A DNA stretch of 64,000 nt from Codonopsis lanceolata (Eukaryota; Streptophyta; Magnoliopsida; Asterales; Campanulaceae): positions 85,742,295 through 85,806,294 of the forward strand of contig CM028378.1 in the NCBI GenBank assembly GCA_013146195.2, in the 5' to 3' direction. Numbering within the stretch: the stretch's first letter is position 1; the number at the start of each line of letters is the position of its first letter. Shown here piece after piece: positions 24,183 to 35,264 of this stretch. The notes beneath the pieces were generated by a model. That model did not search any database. It was not told the origin of the DNA and saw only the letters and a list, made by a program, of their open reading frames with translations. A program made the translations under genes and the position numbers.

Positions 24183-24545
24183 ACAAAGGCGGATCCACCC
24201 CAAGAGAAGGGGGAGCACGAGATCCCATTGAAAAATGGTGTAATTTTGGACTATGGCCCCACTCAAAACAAAATTATTCCTAAAACCCTACTTAGAGTTT
24301 TTAATTTTGGGTTAAATAGTTGATCATTTAAGTGATAAGTTTAATGAATTGGTTTAGGAAAACAATATTGTAGCCTTGGTTGAGTTTGTATTGAAATAAT
24401 TTGAAGGTACAATTGAAATAGTAACATTGTTACAAAATGTGGGTAAGGAAACATGAATGTTTCAAGAACTTTGGATGTGAACATTGACGAAAGAATTTTT
24501 ATGTAACACCACTGAAATAATTTTTTGGATCCGTCACTAATTATA
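24183..24545. mobile_element. Possible MITE with GGCGGATCCA termini
   Basis: The left side has AAAGGCGGATCCACC; the right side, inverted, has TTAGTGACGGATCCA. The body has no coding motif. Target duplication was not determined. Confidence 0.35.
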
Positions 24546-25307
24546 TCAATATTAATAATTAAGTCAACTGTTTTTATTTATTACAAATTATTTGTTTTAT
24601 AATTTTATTAATTTTTAATATAGATAAAATATTGGTCAAACTTTTATTTGAAAAAGGATTAATATATAATTTGGTCCCTAAACTTGTAAATTCCGATTTA
24701 TATGGTAATTGATGTTGAAGATTTCCTATGGTGACTCTTCAACCCAACTTTAAGCTTCACCTTAGTCCTTGACAACGTTATCTTTGGATGGAACGTTAAA
24801 TATTTTATAAAAAAACCAAATTACCCTCACTAATTCTAATGAACAATTCGTAAAAATAAAAATAAAATTTGGGAGCCATCATCAACCCCCGTCACACCCC
24901 CCCCAACACCTCTCCTCGTCGTATTTTTTCTCATCTCATATTCATAATTCATTATCACAAATAAATGAGTAACCCATCTTCAATCCCCCCCCCCCTCCTC
25001 GCCACCACCTCACCCCATCATCTTGTGTCCCTCATCAATCATTCACAATTAATTAACATATCTTTAATTATTTTTCCCAAAATATATTCTTTTAGGAACC
25101 TTAATTTATCTATTTCTTTGCATAGTATGCCCTTGATGCAGCCCCTACCTGCATGGGAGACAACATTTCAAGGTCTCTCTCCCCCAACGATGGCATAGCT
25201 CTTTTTTTTCTAACCAGATTTGACTGTATCGTACCTCTTGTGATGCCCGATGCTTGCGTCGTAGTCTCCTCAACAAACCAGCCTTGCAAGAATCATAATA
25301 ATAGCAC
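24546..25307. other. Intergenic, no gene recognised
   Basis: Around 24670-24850 a TTTGGTCCCTAAACTTG segment looks like one transposon end. The open frames at 24965-25198 and 25153-25602 show no known domain. Confidence 0.5.
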
Positions 25308-25747
25308 TGATGTGGCCAAAATATCAGTCATACCGGGGGTGCCGAAATTCGTCGTGATCCGTGAGTCGTTCGTTGACCAAATTGTTGATGAAATCGTGTC
25401 GTGTGAGTCGGATATCTGGCTTTATGTGGATCTATGCAAAATAAATACCGTGAGTGGTGGGGGAAGTCCCCCAAAACCCTCCGGCGTGAGAATCAGTACT
25501 GTATCAAAATATAGGAGGGCGCGTAACCCCAGTGTGTGGAGTGAGAATTGTAAAAAAGAGAGCGTCCTCTACTATGAGATAGTAGGGTTTATTTATACCT
25601 GAGGGGTTAGGGTTTACTTGTTGTGCATGGGCCAGGCCTATGGTATTCAGTAGTCCTGTAAAGTATAGTGGGCCAGTGTAGTGGAAAGCCCCCTCGCCCA
25701 AGCGAGGCCCAAAAGCCTTTGAAGGCAGATTAAATATAGGCACTTTA
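25308..25747 (-). repeat. Gypsy-type LTR, minus orientation
   Basis: 440 bp homologous to the solo LTR at 29876-30314 (GATGTGGC start, ATACCGG, GTGAGTCGTTCGTTGACC, GGCAGATTAAATATA). A TATA-like TATAAATAAACCC is read on the minus strand. It lacks a matching 5-bp duplication, and the next sequence is a repeat field, so it is probably the 3' LTR of a minus-strand element whose body is degraded or interrupted by the gap. Confidence 0.78.
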
Positions 25748-26862
25748 GTAGCTTGGTCCTTATCCTGGTCCTTATTCATTGGGATTTATCTCAAGGGTAA
25801 GGAGTATAATTTTACGTGAAGCATAACATCTACTCAACAGAGATACTCGGCGGAGGATAATGAAACTCATCCGCTCATCGCGAGCTTTCGCTCGGCGGGA
25901 GCGAAATATATAAGGCTCATTGCGAGTAAACTCGAGCGGGGGCGCAAGCAAGGTGTAAGGTGTAAAATCTCTCGGCCGCGAGACTACTCGGCCGGAAGTA
26001 AACTCAGCGGGGAAGATAATATCTGACTCGCGCCCAAGCGATAAAACTTCAGCGGGAGCGTAAGCTTCTGGTAGGCGTAAGCATGTCTTACTCAACCGAG
26101 CGAAGTAACACTCGAGACTCAGCGGGAGATGTGATAAGCCTCGGCGGGGAGGGATTCTGCGAGTAAACTCGCTCGATTCTGGGGAACTCGGGGGGCTCGC
26201 GCTGAGGTAGCGAGGTGGCGGTGTCTGACTTCAGCCGCTGAGAGTAACACTCGAGCTTTCGAGCGGGAGGACAATATAAAGCTCAGCCGTGGATGCCCAA
26301 GCACCGAGCGGGAGGCGTAAGCGTTGCATTAGGCGCGGTGTACTACTCAACCGCCGAGAACACTCAGCGGGAGGAGGACAATGTAAGCTCAACCGCCGTG
26401 GGATGCCTAAGCGGGGGAGGGGAGCGTAGCGCGACAGTAGGCGGTGTAGCGTGTACTACTCAACCGCGAGTAACACTCAGCAGCGGGGAGGACAATGTAA
26501 AGCTCAAGCGGAGTGGATGCCCAAAGCGAGGAGGCGTAAGATAAAGCTCGGCTTGTGAAATGCTCGAGCGGGAGGGTAAATATATAGGTCGATCATTGCG
26601 AGATGCTTGGCGGGAGGATAAGATAAAAGCTTCGGCCAAATGCTCGGCGGGAGGGAATGAGTGTAATGTACCTTAACGTGAGTGAGGGTCTTCAAATCTG
26701 AGCAAACCTCACCATGGCGAGTCGCCTCGGAAATTGTGATGCTGCTTGCGAGAAGCTCAACCGCTGGATGCCTAAACGGAAAGTAAAGACACAAAGCGAA
26801 ATCCAAAAGGCTCACCACGGTGGTCTGAGCAACCACAACTCAAATGGTCAAAAGGTCTTCAA
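25748..26862. repeat. GC-rich degenerate tandem repeat field
   Basis: Irregular repeats built from CTCAACCGC, GTGGATGCC(C/T)AAGCG, GGGAGGCGTAAGC, TACTACTCAACCGCGAG, AACACTCAGCGGGAGGACAATGTAA and variants. Base composition is far more GC- and CpG-rich than the rest of the window. It adjoins the LTR at 25308-25747 on its 3'-UTR side and ends at the N gap. The open frames inside (25772-26836) have no domain. Confidence 0.75.
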
Positions 26863-26962
26863 NNNNNNNNNNNNNNNNNNNNNNNNNNNNNNNNNNNNNN
26901 NNNNNNNNNNNNNNNNNNNNNNNNNNNNNNNNNNNNNNNNNNNNNNNNNNNNNNNNNNNNNN
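26863..26962. other. Assembly gap (100 N)
   Basis: Exactly 100 N, the usual placeholder for a gap of unknown size. Sequence on the two sides may not be contiguous. Confidence 0.99.
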
Positions 26963-27276
26963 TACAAGTCCCACCACCACCATCCAGTCTCCCCCTCCCC
27001 TTACGTCCTACAAGTCTCCACCACCACCTTCCCCATCTCCCCTCACACACTACAAGTCCCCACCACCACCTTCCTCATTTCCCCCTCCCCTTACATCTAT
27101 AAGTCTCCACCACCTTCCCTCATCTCCTCCTCCCCTTACATCTACAAGTCTCCCACCACCACCACCTTCGTCATCTCCTCCTCCTCCATACAACTTCTAA
27201 ATCACCTCCACCACCTGTGAAAGAACCTCCACTCCCTACATACATATATGCTTCTCCACCACCTCCATTAGCTTAG
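26963..27276 (+). pseudogene. Extensin-like cell-wall protein, 3' part only
   Basis: The DNA encodes repeated YKSPPPPSPSP- and SSPPPPY-type units, the Ser-Pro4 and Tyr-Lys-Ser blocks of extensins (hydroxyproline-rich wall glycoproteins cross-linked through tyrosine). The C-terminus reads KSPPPPVKEPPLPTYIYASP and stops at TAG 27274-27276. Units fall in different frames (Tyr codons at 26963, 27009 and 27051 against the stop frame), so there are indels. The signal peptide and most repeats lie in or beyond the N gap. The breaks could be assembly errors next to the gap or a real pseudogene. Confidence 0.8.
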
Positions 27277-27757
27277 CCAACTTTCAATGGCAATTACCTA
27301 AGTAAAGTGCTCACAACCCAATCATCTTGTTTATTCAAACAAACTATAAATCTTCAAAAATCATAATTCTATTGCATTATCCTAATTCTCTTTCTTTTTC
27401 ATGATATCTCCACTGGGAATGCCTTCCATGATTTATTGTACAAAGAGGAGATTGTAAGAGGAACTTGCAAATTATGGTTACAATGGATATTACACCGTGG
27501 AGTATCTTTCTTCGTAGGGAATTTTTTCAGTTAAATTTTCATGGAATAAGTTATAGGTGTCTTTGTTACCACCAGTCAATTTTCTATTTATTATTTATCG
27601 AGTGCTGATCACATGTAACTATTGTGTTGTATTGTGATTATGAATAATATTTTGATACATTGTCGGAAATATTTTTTTTATACAAGCAATCTAAAATTTA
27701 GCTCTATTGGATCCCAAACAATTGGAGAAATCTTACACATTTCTTTCTTATCACATA
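27277..27757. other. 3' flank of extensin-like gene, nothing else recognised
   Basis: Probably the 3' UTR and flank; no further coding similarity. Confidence 0.5.
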
Positions 27758-28026
27758 CTTCTCCCGTTCTGAAAAGATTATCTTGTTTGACCTGGCGTAC
27801 AGTTAAAAAATATAATGGACTCTACTATAAATATTATGATAATATGTATTTTAAGGATCCTCATATAAGAGTAGGGTAATCAATTAGAGCAAAAATCAAG
27901 GATAAAATTGTAAAGATTACTTCCACACACACACACACACACACACACAAAAGATTAGCTAACTGGACTATTTTATTGGAAGGACCTAAAAAGAAAAGGG
28001 AAACTTTCTTTTAGGAACGAAGGGAG
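27758..28026. mobile_element. Stowaway-like MITE with internal (CA)n
   Basis: Ends CTTCTCCCGTTCTGAAAAG and TTTAGGAACGAAGGGAG with TA on both sides. A (CA)n tract lies at 27924-27949. Confidence 0.72.
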
Positions 28027-28922
28027 TACATATATTCTAAAGTTTGTAAAAAGAAATTTGAGTTTTGATGCCAAACTGTTTGAGTTTTTATATCGAGTAA
28101 TTTGATTGATTAAAAATGAAAGTACATATAAAAGTCATCAATAAACTTTTACTAATACCGAAAAAGTACATAAACTCTCACTTAGTATGATGCTTGATGT
28201 ATATATTTGAGCTGAGTTATGAAAATCACCTCATTCAATAATGAAGTAGTCTTGGATGTTTGTGTAAACTTTTTTTGCATCCACAGTGTATGAAAAATAA
28301 ACTTTATGATTATTGCTCACAATATTTTATTAATAAAGGAAGGAATTCTTACCACGAGAAATTCCCTCAAACAAGTCTAAAATAGCTAGGGTTCTACACA
28401 CAAAGCGTATGAAGGAGGAAAAATATGTTATTATTGATAAAAATGTCAAAAACATGCTTAAGAGGGGCATTTGCATATCCTAAAACAGTCCAAGCCCTAA
28501 AAACAAAAATAAATTAAAAAAAAATAAAACTTGACTAAAACTCATTTGAGGTCCATAACTGGGCTTTTAAACAACGTTTTTAGGTCTTAAAGCTTGTGTA
28601 TTAGGAGTTAACCCCATATTTGGTAGATCTTGAAAAGATCTTCGATTTAGTACGTGGTGAGTTCCGTGGTTCAACGGGAGCCAAAATTTATGTCAAACTG
28701 ACGAAAAACTCCTCAAATTTGTGATTCTACTATTGCGTCAGTTTCAAAAATTGACACTTTGCACCCCTCAATTTTAATTTCGTCTCAAAACTCTTAAAAC
28801 TCTCTATCTTAGTTAAAAACATTTCAGCCACTTGTTCTTCGTCACTCTCTAATACATGTGCATGTTTCAAAAAATAAAATAAAATAAATAGTCATATCAT
28901 AATTATCTTTCTTTACAATGTA
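28027..28922. other. Intergenic, nothing recognised
   Basis: AT-rich with short open frames only. Confidence 0.5.
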
Positions 28923-29414
28923 TTCCCTCAGTTTCGGGCAATTTGGCCTCGTTTGGTACAACATTTTTAAAACGCATCGTTTTTAAAATGTAGCGTTTTT
29001 AAAGCACATCATTTTCAAAATGCAGTTTTATTTTTGTAAAAACGTTTGGAAAATTATTTCAAAACGTTATTTTTCATAAATAGAGTAGTTGTAAACGCAT
29101 CATATTTTTAAAACGCTCAAAATTGGAGCGTTTTAAAACGCTCCACATTTTTAAAACGCCGCGTTTTAAAACGCTGCATTAAAACACTTTTAAAGAGAAA
29201 ACATTATGTTTTTTACCAGTGTTTCGACCAAAACGCTTCACCAAATAAGCACAAAGAGTCCACTACTCCATTTTTTAGATGTTTCATCTAAAGAATTCAC
29301 TTTCAAAAATTAAGGTATAAACGTGTCATTTTATTACTAATGAATAATTAAAAATATTATTTTCTTAAAAAGTATGATTTTTAAACGGAGAGTCTTTGCC
29401 TGGAACGGAGGAAG
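28923..29414. mobile_element. Stowaway-like MITE split by a nested MITE
   Basis: Outer ends TTCCCTCAGTTTCGGGCAA and CCTGGAACGGAGGAAG are flanked by TA. The middle is occupied by 28945-29252. Confidence 0.7.
28945..29252. mobile_element. MITE of the TTTGGTGCAGCG family, copy 3 (nested)
   Basis: Left GGCCTCGTTTGGTAC; inverted right GTGCTTATTTGGTGAAGCG. AAAACG motifs recur throughout. It lies inside the Stowaway-like element. Confidence 0.78.
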
Positions 29415-29875
29415 TAGATTTTGGTCCTAACCTTATAAAAAAGAAAGACACAATACTATTGTAAGCTGAGACCTCTTTTCGTTTTTTATTGGATAAGCTT
29501 ATTGGGAAATTAACAGTACTGTTGTTCTTGAGTTTCAAATTTAATATATAGATAAGTTATCTTGATGCATGCGATATTATTTTAGTATTTAAATGAAAGA
29601 AAGAAAAAAGTCACTACTATTCTTAAAGATTTTTACACCTACCGCTAGTGGCACGTATGAGCTTGGTCTAGTTCGGTCCATTTTTTTAAGAAAAAAAAAG
29701 AAAATTGAAACTAGACGGTTCTCTAAAAAATCAGAACCGAAACCAACCCAATATGTATGAGAATCAATCATTTGGTCCGGTCCAGAACAAACCTAAAAAG
29801 TACGAGAACCAACACCAAACCAATATTACGATTTTTAATTGTTTAATACAAACAAATAATAATAATCTTAAACTT

Positions 29876-30314
29876 TGATGTGGCAAAAATATCATCATAC
29901 CGGAGGTGCCGAAAGTCGTCGAGATACGTGAGTCGTTCGTTGACCGAATTGGTGATGAAATCGTCGTCTGAATCGGATATCTGGCTATATATAGGTCTCT
30001 ACAAAATAAGCACCATGAGTGGGGATGTTCCCCAAAACCCTCTGGTGTGATAATCAGTCCAATGTATAAAATAGGAAGACGTGTAGCCCCTGTGTGTGGA
30101 GTGAAAACTGTAGAAGAGAGAGAGTGTGAGTCCCCGTACTATGAGCTATTAGGGCTTATTTATACTTGAGAGGTTAGGATTGACTTTTCACTCATGGGTC
30201 AGAGCCATAGTATTCAGTAGTCCTGTAAAGCATAGTGGGCTAGTGCAGTAAAGAGCCCTCTTGTCTAAGCGAGACCCAAATGCCTTTTGAGGCAGATTAA
30301 ATATAAACACTTCA
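29876..30314 (-). repeat. Solo LTR of a gypsy-type element
   Basis: 439 bp with ends TGATGTGG and ACTTCA (TG...CA), flanked by perfect AACTT duplications (29871-29875 and 30315-30319). It is homologous along its length to 25308-25747. TATAAATAAGCCC on the minus strand gives the transcription direction. A solo LTR arises by recombination between two LTRs. Confidence 0.88.
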
Positions 30315-30605
30315 AACTTCATAAAAAGATTTTAAAAAAACATTCAATAAAAATATATTTAACAATTAAAAATATATGAGTCATATGTTTATATCATATC
30401 AATTCGGTGAATATAAAACTACAAAAGTGTGTAAAAACAAAAAGTAGAACAAACTTGCTAAAGCTTCAACTCTTCAAGAACTCAAACGAGAGAACGAGCT
30501 TATATTTTGGAAGTTTTATTTGAACTTAAGACATGCATACACACTTTCTCTCTGATGGCAAAATAAAAAATAACATTTTATATGGAGTTAGAGTTATAAA
30601 TTAAT

Positions 30606-30614
30606 ATGTGTGTG

Positions 30615-30684
<70 letters not shown>
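30606..30684. repeat. (TG/AC)n-(AT)n compound microsatellite in hAT-like copy 3
   Basis: A short TG run, then TATATA, then about 36 bp AC, then about 30 bp AT. Confidence 0.95.
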
Positions 30685-30686
<2 letters not shown>

Positions 30687-31134
30687 GAATCTATTGGGTT
30701 GGTTCGGTTCGGTTCGGTTCGGTTCTATGTTTTTTTGTTTGAAAATCGGGACCGACCCAAAAGTCTGATTCTATAAAATTTCAGATCCAGGACCAAACCA
30801 ATGTATTGGTCCGGTCCAATTTTTATTTGTCTGGTCTGGTTTTAAAAAAAATTCTACACACCCATAATTAGGGGAATGCCTCATGTCCGGTTGTCACCAT
30901 GTACAACTTTCCTTGGTGAGGGCATACACAGTACCCCAAGCAAAAGTTTATCTCAGATTCAATGTGGTATAAGGACACGTCATGGGAGATCCATAAAATA
31001 ATATTTCCTTCATTATCAAATAATCGTTCACTTTGATCTAGCATACAATTTAAGAAAAAGTAATTTACTGTATTATAAATAATGACGTAATGTGTGGTTT
31101 CATTTAATGTCCTTAAGCATGCAGCAATAATTAA

Positions 31135-32964
31135 GGGCAAATTGCACCATTAGTTCCTGAACTTTGCACTAGCAGTCGATGTACAAAACAAATGCACGTC
31201 AGACCAAAGTAAGCGAATTTTGCACATTAGTAGTCCCTCCATTGGATGCCATTAACAGCTACTCCGTTAGTTGATCATGTGCTCAGCACATGATCTTTTT
31301 TTAAGGGTAAAATGAGAAAAGATGATTAATCAATTAAATAACTTTCAAATAAGGGTTTTTGTGTAATATCATAAAAACTAGGGGCTATATGAAACATTTA
31401 GCAAACAACAGAGACCTTGCCGGTCTCTACTTCTTCTCCGACAGACCTATAAACCCTTTTTTTTCCAAATCATTTTTGTTCAATCAAGAACTTCAAATCC
31501 TTTTTATTTGAAAAATTAGTTTTTTTATTAGACCCTTCACAAGAAACAACATCTTGATTATTGACATTTGATTATGGAACAGAGTACTCTGTTGTCCCAA
31601 CAATCAACATTAATTGATGGTGGGAGCCATGGTCAACGGTAATAGCGAGCTCCAATGGGTTGACGATAGAAAGAGATTGCGGCAATAAGGTTGACGTTTG
31701 AATTGTTGGGGGCGGGACAACTGAGAAGGCGATACGGGTGGGAGGTTGGGGTTCAACGTCGTGATTCCTTAAATGGAGTTGGTAGGTGGGGTTGGGTTAG
31801 GGTTTAGAAAACCTGGAAATGGTGGTAAAATCCCAAATCATTGATTGGTCTTACCTCGATGGAGATCGAAGTTGGATAGTCTGGAACTTGGTTATTTTCA
31901 CATTGATGATGTGGTGGTTGGTGGGAGAAGGCGGCGTTGGAATTCATAAACAAAAAATAGGTATGTAAGTTGCATATATACTAACCTTGGTGGCCCGATC
32001 AACACCATCAGAGCCATGTGAATTTTGCATGACACTGAGATGAAGCGGAAAGGGAAAAGGAAGCGGAGCTGGGGCTGGTGGTGATTGTGATAGTGATAGT
32101 GATGGTGTTTCTATGAGTATCATAGGAGGTGAAGGTGAAGGAGGTGCAGTAGTTGCACTTCCACGAAGTAAAAAGATCATGCCTAGGCTTCATGGACTCG
32201 ATCTTGTTCTTGCACTGAGTTTGAGTTTTTGAAGACTTAGTAAGATTGGAACTGGAAGATACATACTTGGCAACATCTTCTAAGTCATGGCCTTTAAGCT
32301 TAGCTCTGTTACGAAGTATCCATTTAGTCTCGTAAGCCTCGAGCAAGCTTGAAACAGTGTCTTCACTCAATTCATCTCTCTTCAATCTATCACTACTTGA
32401 AATAAAAGGTTTAATGTCAAGATCTAATTTAGTATTGATGGAGTTAGGGAGGAGAGATGGAGATGTGGGATGGGTATTCATTCTTCCCTCAGTAGAGGAA
32501 AAGACAAAAGATAGTAGGAGTGATGAAGGAAGCTGGGAGGGAGATGTAGAGCGAGATAAATTAAAAATAATTTAATTTGTGAGAGAAAGATAGAGAAATT
32601 AAAAAGAAGGGCAAATTACACGGCAGTGATTCAACATCCCGACAACAAAGTGCAGAACTCAACAGGGGAAGAGTTTGAGGTCAACACGTTTAAGGGGGAT
32701 AAAAATGGTGGGTGTGTGTGCGGGGAGGGGGCGTGAAGTTGAAGAAGACCGAAGGAGGAGAAGGTGGAAAAGATAGGTTTGCCATTAAAAAATTATCATG
32801 TGCTGAGCACATGATCAATTAACAGAGTAGCCTTTAACGACATCCAACGGAGGAACTACCGATGTGCAAAATTCGCTTACTTTGGTTAGTGGAGTGCATT
32901 TATTTTGTACATGGACTGCTAGTGGACTTTTGTACAATTCAAGGACTAATGGTGTAATTTGCCC
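31135..32964. mobile_element. Pack-MULE C: long-TIR element carrying a trihelix gene fragment
   Basis: Terminal inverted repeats of about 170 bp: GGGCAAATTGCACCATTAGT at left and, inverted, GGGCAAATTACACCATTAGT at right. They continue through CATGTACA, AAGTAAGCGAATTTTGCAC, CATCCAACGGAGG-like sequence and a hairpin with 11-bp arms (GATCATGTGCT). Long TIRs around host-derived sequence fit Mutator-like elements. The 9-bp flanks are not clearly duplicated. No transposase. Confidence 0.82.
32008..32481 (-). pseudogene. Trihelix (Myb/SANT-like) transcription-factor fragment, captured
   Basis: The open frame begins with an N-terminal Ser/Pro region, then DRLKRDELSEDTVSSLLEAY, ETKWILRNRAKLKGHDLED, VAKYVSSSSN and TQTQCKNKIESMK. 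This is the DNA-binding trihelix of the plant 6b-interacting/ASIL-like group. Two positions that I expect to be Trp in the helices (DEWSE and HDWED) are Leu here. The normal frame is lost after KIESMK, although another frame near 32008-32040 still encodes QNSHGSDGVDRATK, which resembles the linker of such proteins. It lies wholly within the TIR element at 31135-32964, so it is best read as a captured and decaying first exon. Confidence 0.82.
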
Positions 32965-33121
32965 ATTTATTTATATAACTGACACCCTAATCTCTATTAA
33001 CAGATTAGACACTAACGTGCATTGTAAAGAAGTTCATAATTTAATTCAGATTTTTTGATAGTACTGTTCACTTCATTGAAGAATTAATATTGAAATTTGA
33101 AAAACATTAAAGTCAAGAGTG

Positions 33122-34715
33122 GGGCTAACTACATCTCAATTTCCTATCTCTATTCCCCATTACTCTCTACACCCCAATACTTTCACATCTCTCTCTACAC
33201 CCATCTAACTACCCATTTTACTATTTTCTATTGAACCCAATTAATTACTAATATGCCCCTTCCATTAATGAATTGGCAAATTGCACACCACAAGAAGAAA
33301 CCTAAATGAGAAATGGTGGTCTTCTTCTTCCTTCTACATACCCACTTCAATCTTTCCTTCTTCCAGTCTATTAACATCAACAACAATGGCCCCCGTCCCC
33401 GTTCCCGTCTAAACACATGACCTTCAATTTCATTACTTGTATAAACCCATCTCTCTTTCACCCCCAATCTCACGCCAAAAGTCGCTGGTGGGACTCAATT
33501 GTCGAGAATTTCTGAACCCAGAACTTTGAATTCATTCCCTACCAAGATGATGGTGGAGATGACGAGGACGATGGTGAATCATGGATAGAGGTTTTGGAGG
33601 AATTCATTGATGATCTATCTCTCCTGTATCTTCCTCCCTCTGCAACAACTTGGACCCCTGTTTCTTAATCTCGATCTCTCGCCGCATTACATCGGCCAAA
33701 CTCCAATGAGATTGTTCATCTCATGGTGGCCGAACTCCAATGGGTGTGTTCATCTCATTATGGCTGAACGCCACAAAATGGGAGTGTTCATCTTATGGTG
33801 GTCGAACTCCAATGAGAGTGTTCATCTCATGGTGGTCGAACTCCAATGGGGGTGTTCATCTCATGGTGGTCGAAAGCTACAAATATGTTCATCACACCAT
33901 AATCGAACAGCCGATAAGAGTATTCTTGTCATTAGAGTAGGGTGTGAGGAGTATTTTATGTTGTGTATTTAGTAGAAGAGTTTATTATGTCTTTTTACTC
34001 GATGACATTATATAATACTAGATTATGTGCCCGTGCCTATGACACGGCGCCAGTGTGGGACGATATCAGTATGAGACAATGTTAGTATTAAAATAAATCA
34101 ATATAATAAATAATTTAGAATTAATATATCTTGGTAACCAATTAAAACAATATGATCATCCACAGTGGAATAAAAATCTAAAGTTACAAACTTGAGGGGG
34201 ACAAATACTAACAACAAATAAAAACTAAGAAATTTGAGTAGGAGGTAAACCTTGAACATCCATAATTATATCACTAGTTAATCTTTTTCTGGAGGCTCTT
34301 GTTTCACAACAATTTCTGGTTTTGAAATGCGAGATGCAATAACTCTGTCCAGTATTTCCATTTATACATGAGACAAAGAAGATTCAAACATATTAATTTA
34401 ATTATATTTTATACATAAAAGTGATTAATTAATTAAAATATCGAAAAGAAAAGGGACGTGGGTTTGGTGGAGAAAGAATTAATGGCCACCAACCGTGAAT
34501 AGTGAGGGGAGTCGGAAAGAGAGAGGGGGTAGTTGATCAACCGTTGTTCACACATGTGAACTCGGGGGTGATAATGACCATAGGATCTCGGTAAATGAAT
34601 CAATCTCAGCCCCTAAATAGCTTTAGTCAATTATACATGTACAACTATGAGCTGTTTTGTATTATAGATTTTTAAGTGGGGTGTATAGATAGGAAATTGG
34701 GGCGACCGTTAGCCC
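33122..34715. mobile_element. Possible third long-TIR element next to the BAM gene
   Basis: Left GGGCTAAC...CAATTTCCTATCT; right end inverted gives GGGCTAAC, seven differing bases, then CAATTTCCTATCT (about 22 of 28 positions equal without gaps). The interior has a short open stretch at 33510-33665 (FIPYQDDGGDDEDDGESWIE) that I do not recognise and a small tandem array. No target duplication was found, so this remains tentative. Confidence 0.35.
33700..33890. repeat. Short tandem repeat, ~33-bp unit
   Basis: About six imperfect copies of a unit with CGAACTCCAATGGG, GTGTTCATCTCATGGTGG. Plus-strand open frames over it (33607-33972) are by-products. Confidence 0.85.
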
Positions 34716-34856
34716 ATTCTAAAGTGAAAGGGCTATTGGGTCTTTCACTTTAAAACTTTACCTTTCATTTCTCCGGCGGAGCTGAACTTGGGAACACCAA
34801 AAGCAAGCTTTAGCTTGCTCCGATACACACTCCCAAGTTTAGAAAATGCAGCAAAA
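34716..34856 (+). promoter_or_regulatory. Proximal upstream region / 5' UTR of the BAM gene
   Basis: Short region between the possible transposon end and the chosen start codon. An in-frame upstream ATG at 34788 would add 23 residues. I prefer 34857 because the sequence after it (MNSNDGHRKHDLDPQSD) looks like the family N-terminus. No convincing TATA box was seen. Confidence 0.4.
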
Positions 34857-35264
34857 ATGAATAGTAACGACGGCCATCGGAAGCATGATCTGGACCCACA
34901 ATCCGACTTGAGCTCCGACCCATACCCTCAACCACATCCCCGTTCCCATCCCCGAATTCAGGCCCAATCTCAGCAGCGCCGTCCCCGTGGCTTCGCCGCC
35001 ACGATGGGCGGTGCCACCACAACAACCAGTAGTGGCAGTGCCAGTAGCAAGGGAAGGAAGGAGAGAGAAAAGGAAAAGGAACGAACAAAGCTCCGGGAAC
35101 GGCACCGCCGCGCCATAACAAGCCGTATGTTAGCCGGACTCCGGCAGTACGGTAATTTTCCTCTCCCGGCACGTGCCGACATGAATGACGTCCTTGCTGC
35201 GCTGGCCCGAGAAGCTGGTTGGACCGTCGATGCTGATGGCACTACTAATCGCCCTTCCGCAATG
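34857..35264 (+). CDS. BAM-like exon 1: BZR1-type DNA-binding domain
   Basis: 136 codons. A Pro/Gln/His-rich leader is followed by RRPRGFAATMGG, a Ser/Thr/Gly linker, KGRKEREKEKERTKLRERHR (basic helix) and SRMLAGLRQYGNFPLPARAD, then LAREAGWTVDADGTTNR. Donor ATG|GTATGC. Several antisense open frames (34810-35242) exist only because the exon is GC-rich. Confidence 0.95.

Larger units (their letters stand above)
29640..30866. mobile_element. hAT-like non-autonomous element, copy 3, interrupted by a solo LTR
   Basis: Same family as 18162-18793, in the opposite orientation (GAGCTTGGTCTAGTTCGGTCC; AACCGAAACCAACCC; GGTTCGGTTCGG repeats near 30700). The insertion at 29876-30314 separates AATAATAATCTTAAACTT from CATAAAAAG, which are adjacent in copy 1. 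Confidence 0.7.

Noticed and set aside
25772..26836. Open frames in the GC-rich repeat field
   Set aside because: Frames follow the repeat and show no domain; GC-rich DNA gives few stops.
34016..34060. Helitron start (TACTAGATTATGTGCCCGTGC...)
   Set aside because: The motif resembles common plant repeat ends, but no matching 3' CTRR hairpin end was found.
34788..34856. Upstream in-frame ATG of the BAM gene as the true start
   Set aside because: The 23 added residues do not look like the family, whereas the sequence after 34857 does. Not excluded.
34810..35242. Antisense open frames over BAM exon 1
   Set aside because: Exon 1 is GC-rich and the sense frame has clear family similarity; the antisense frames have none.
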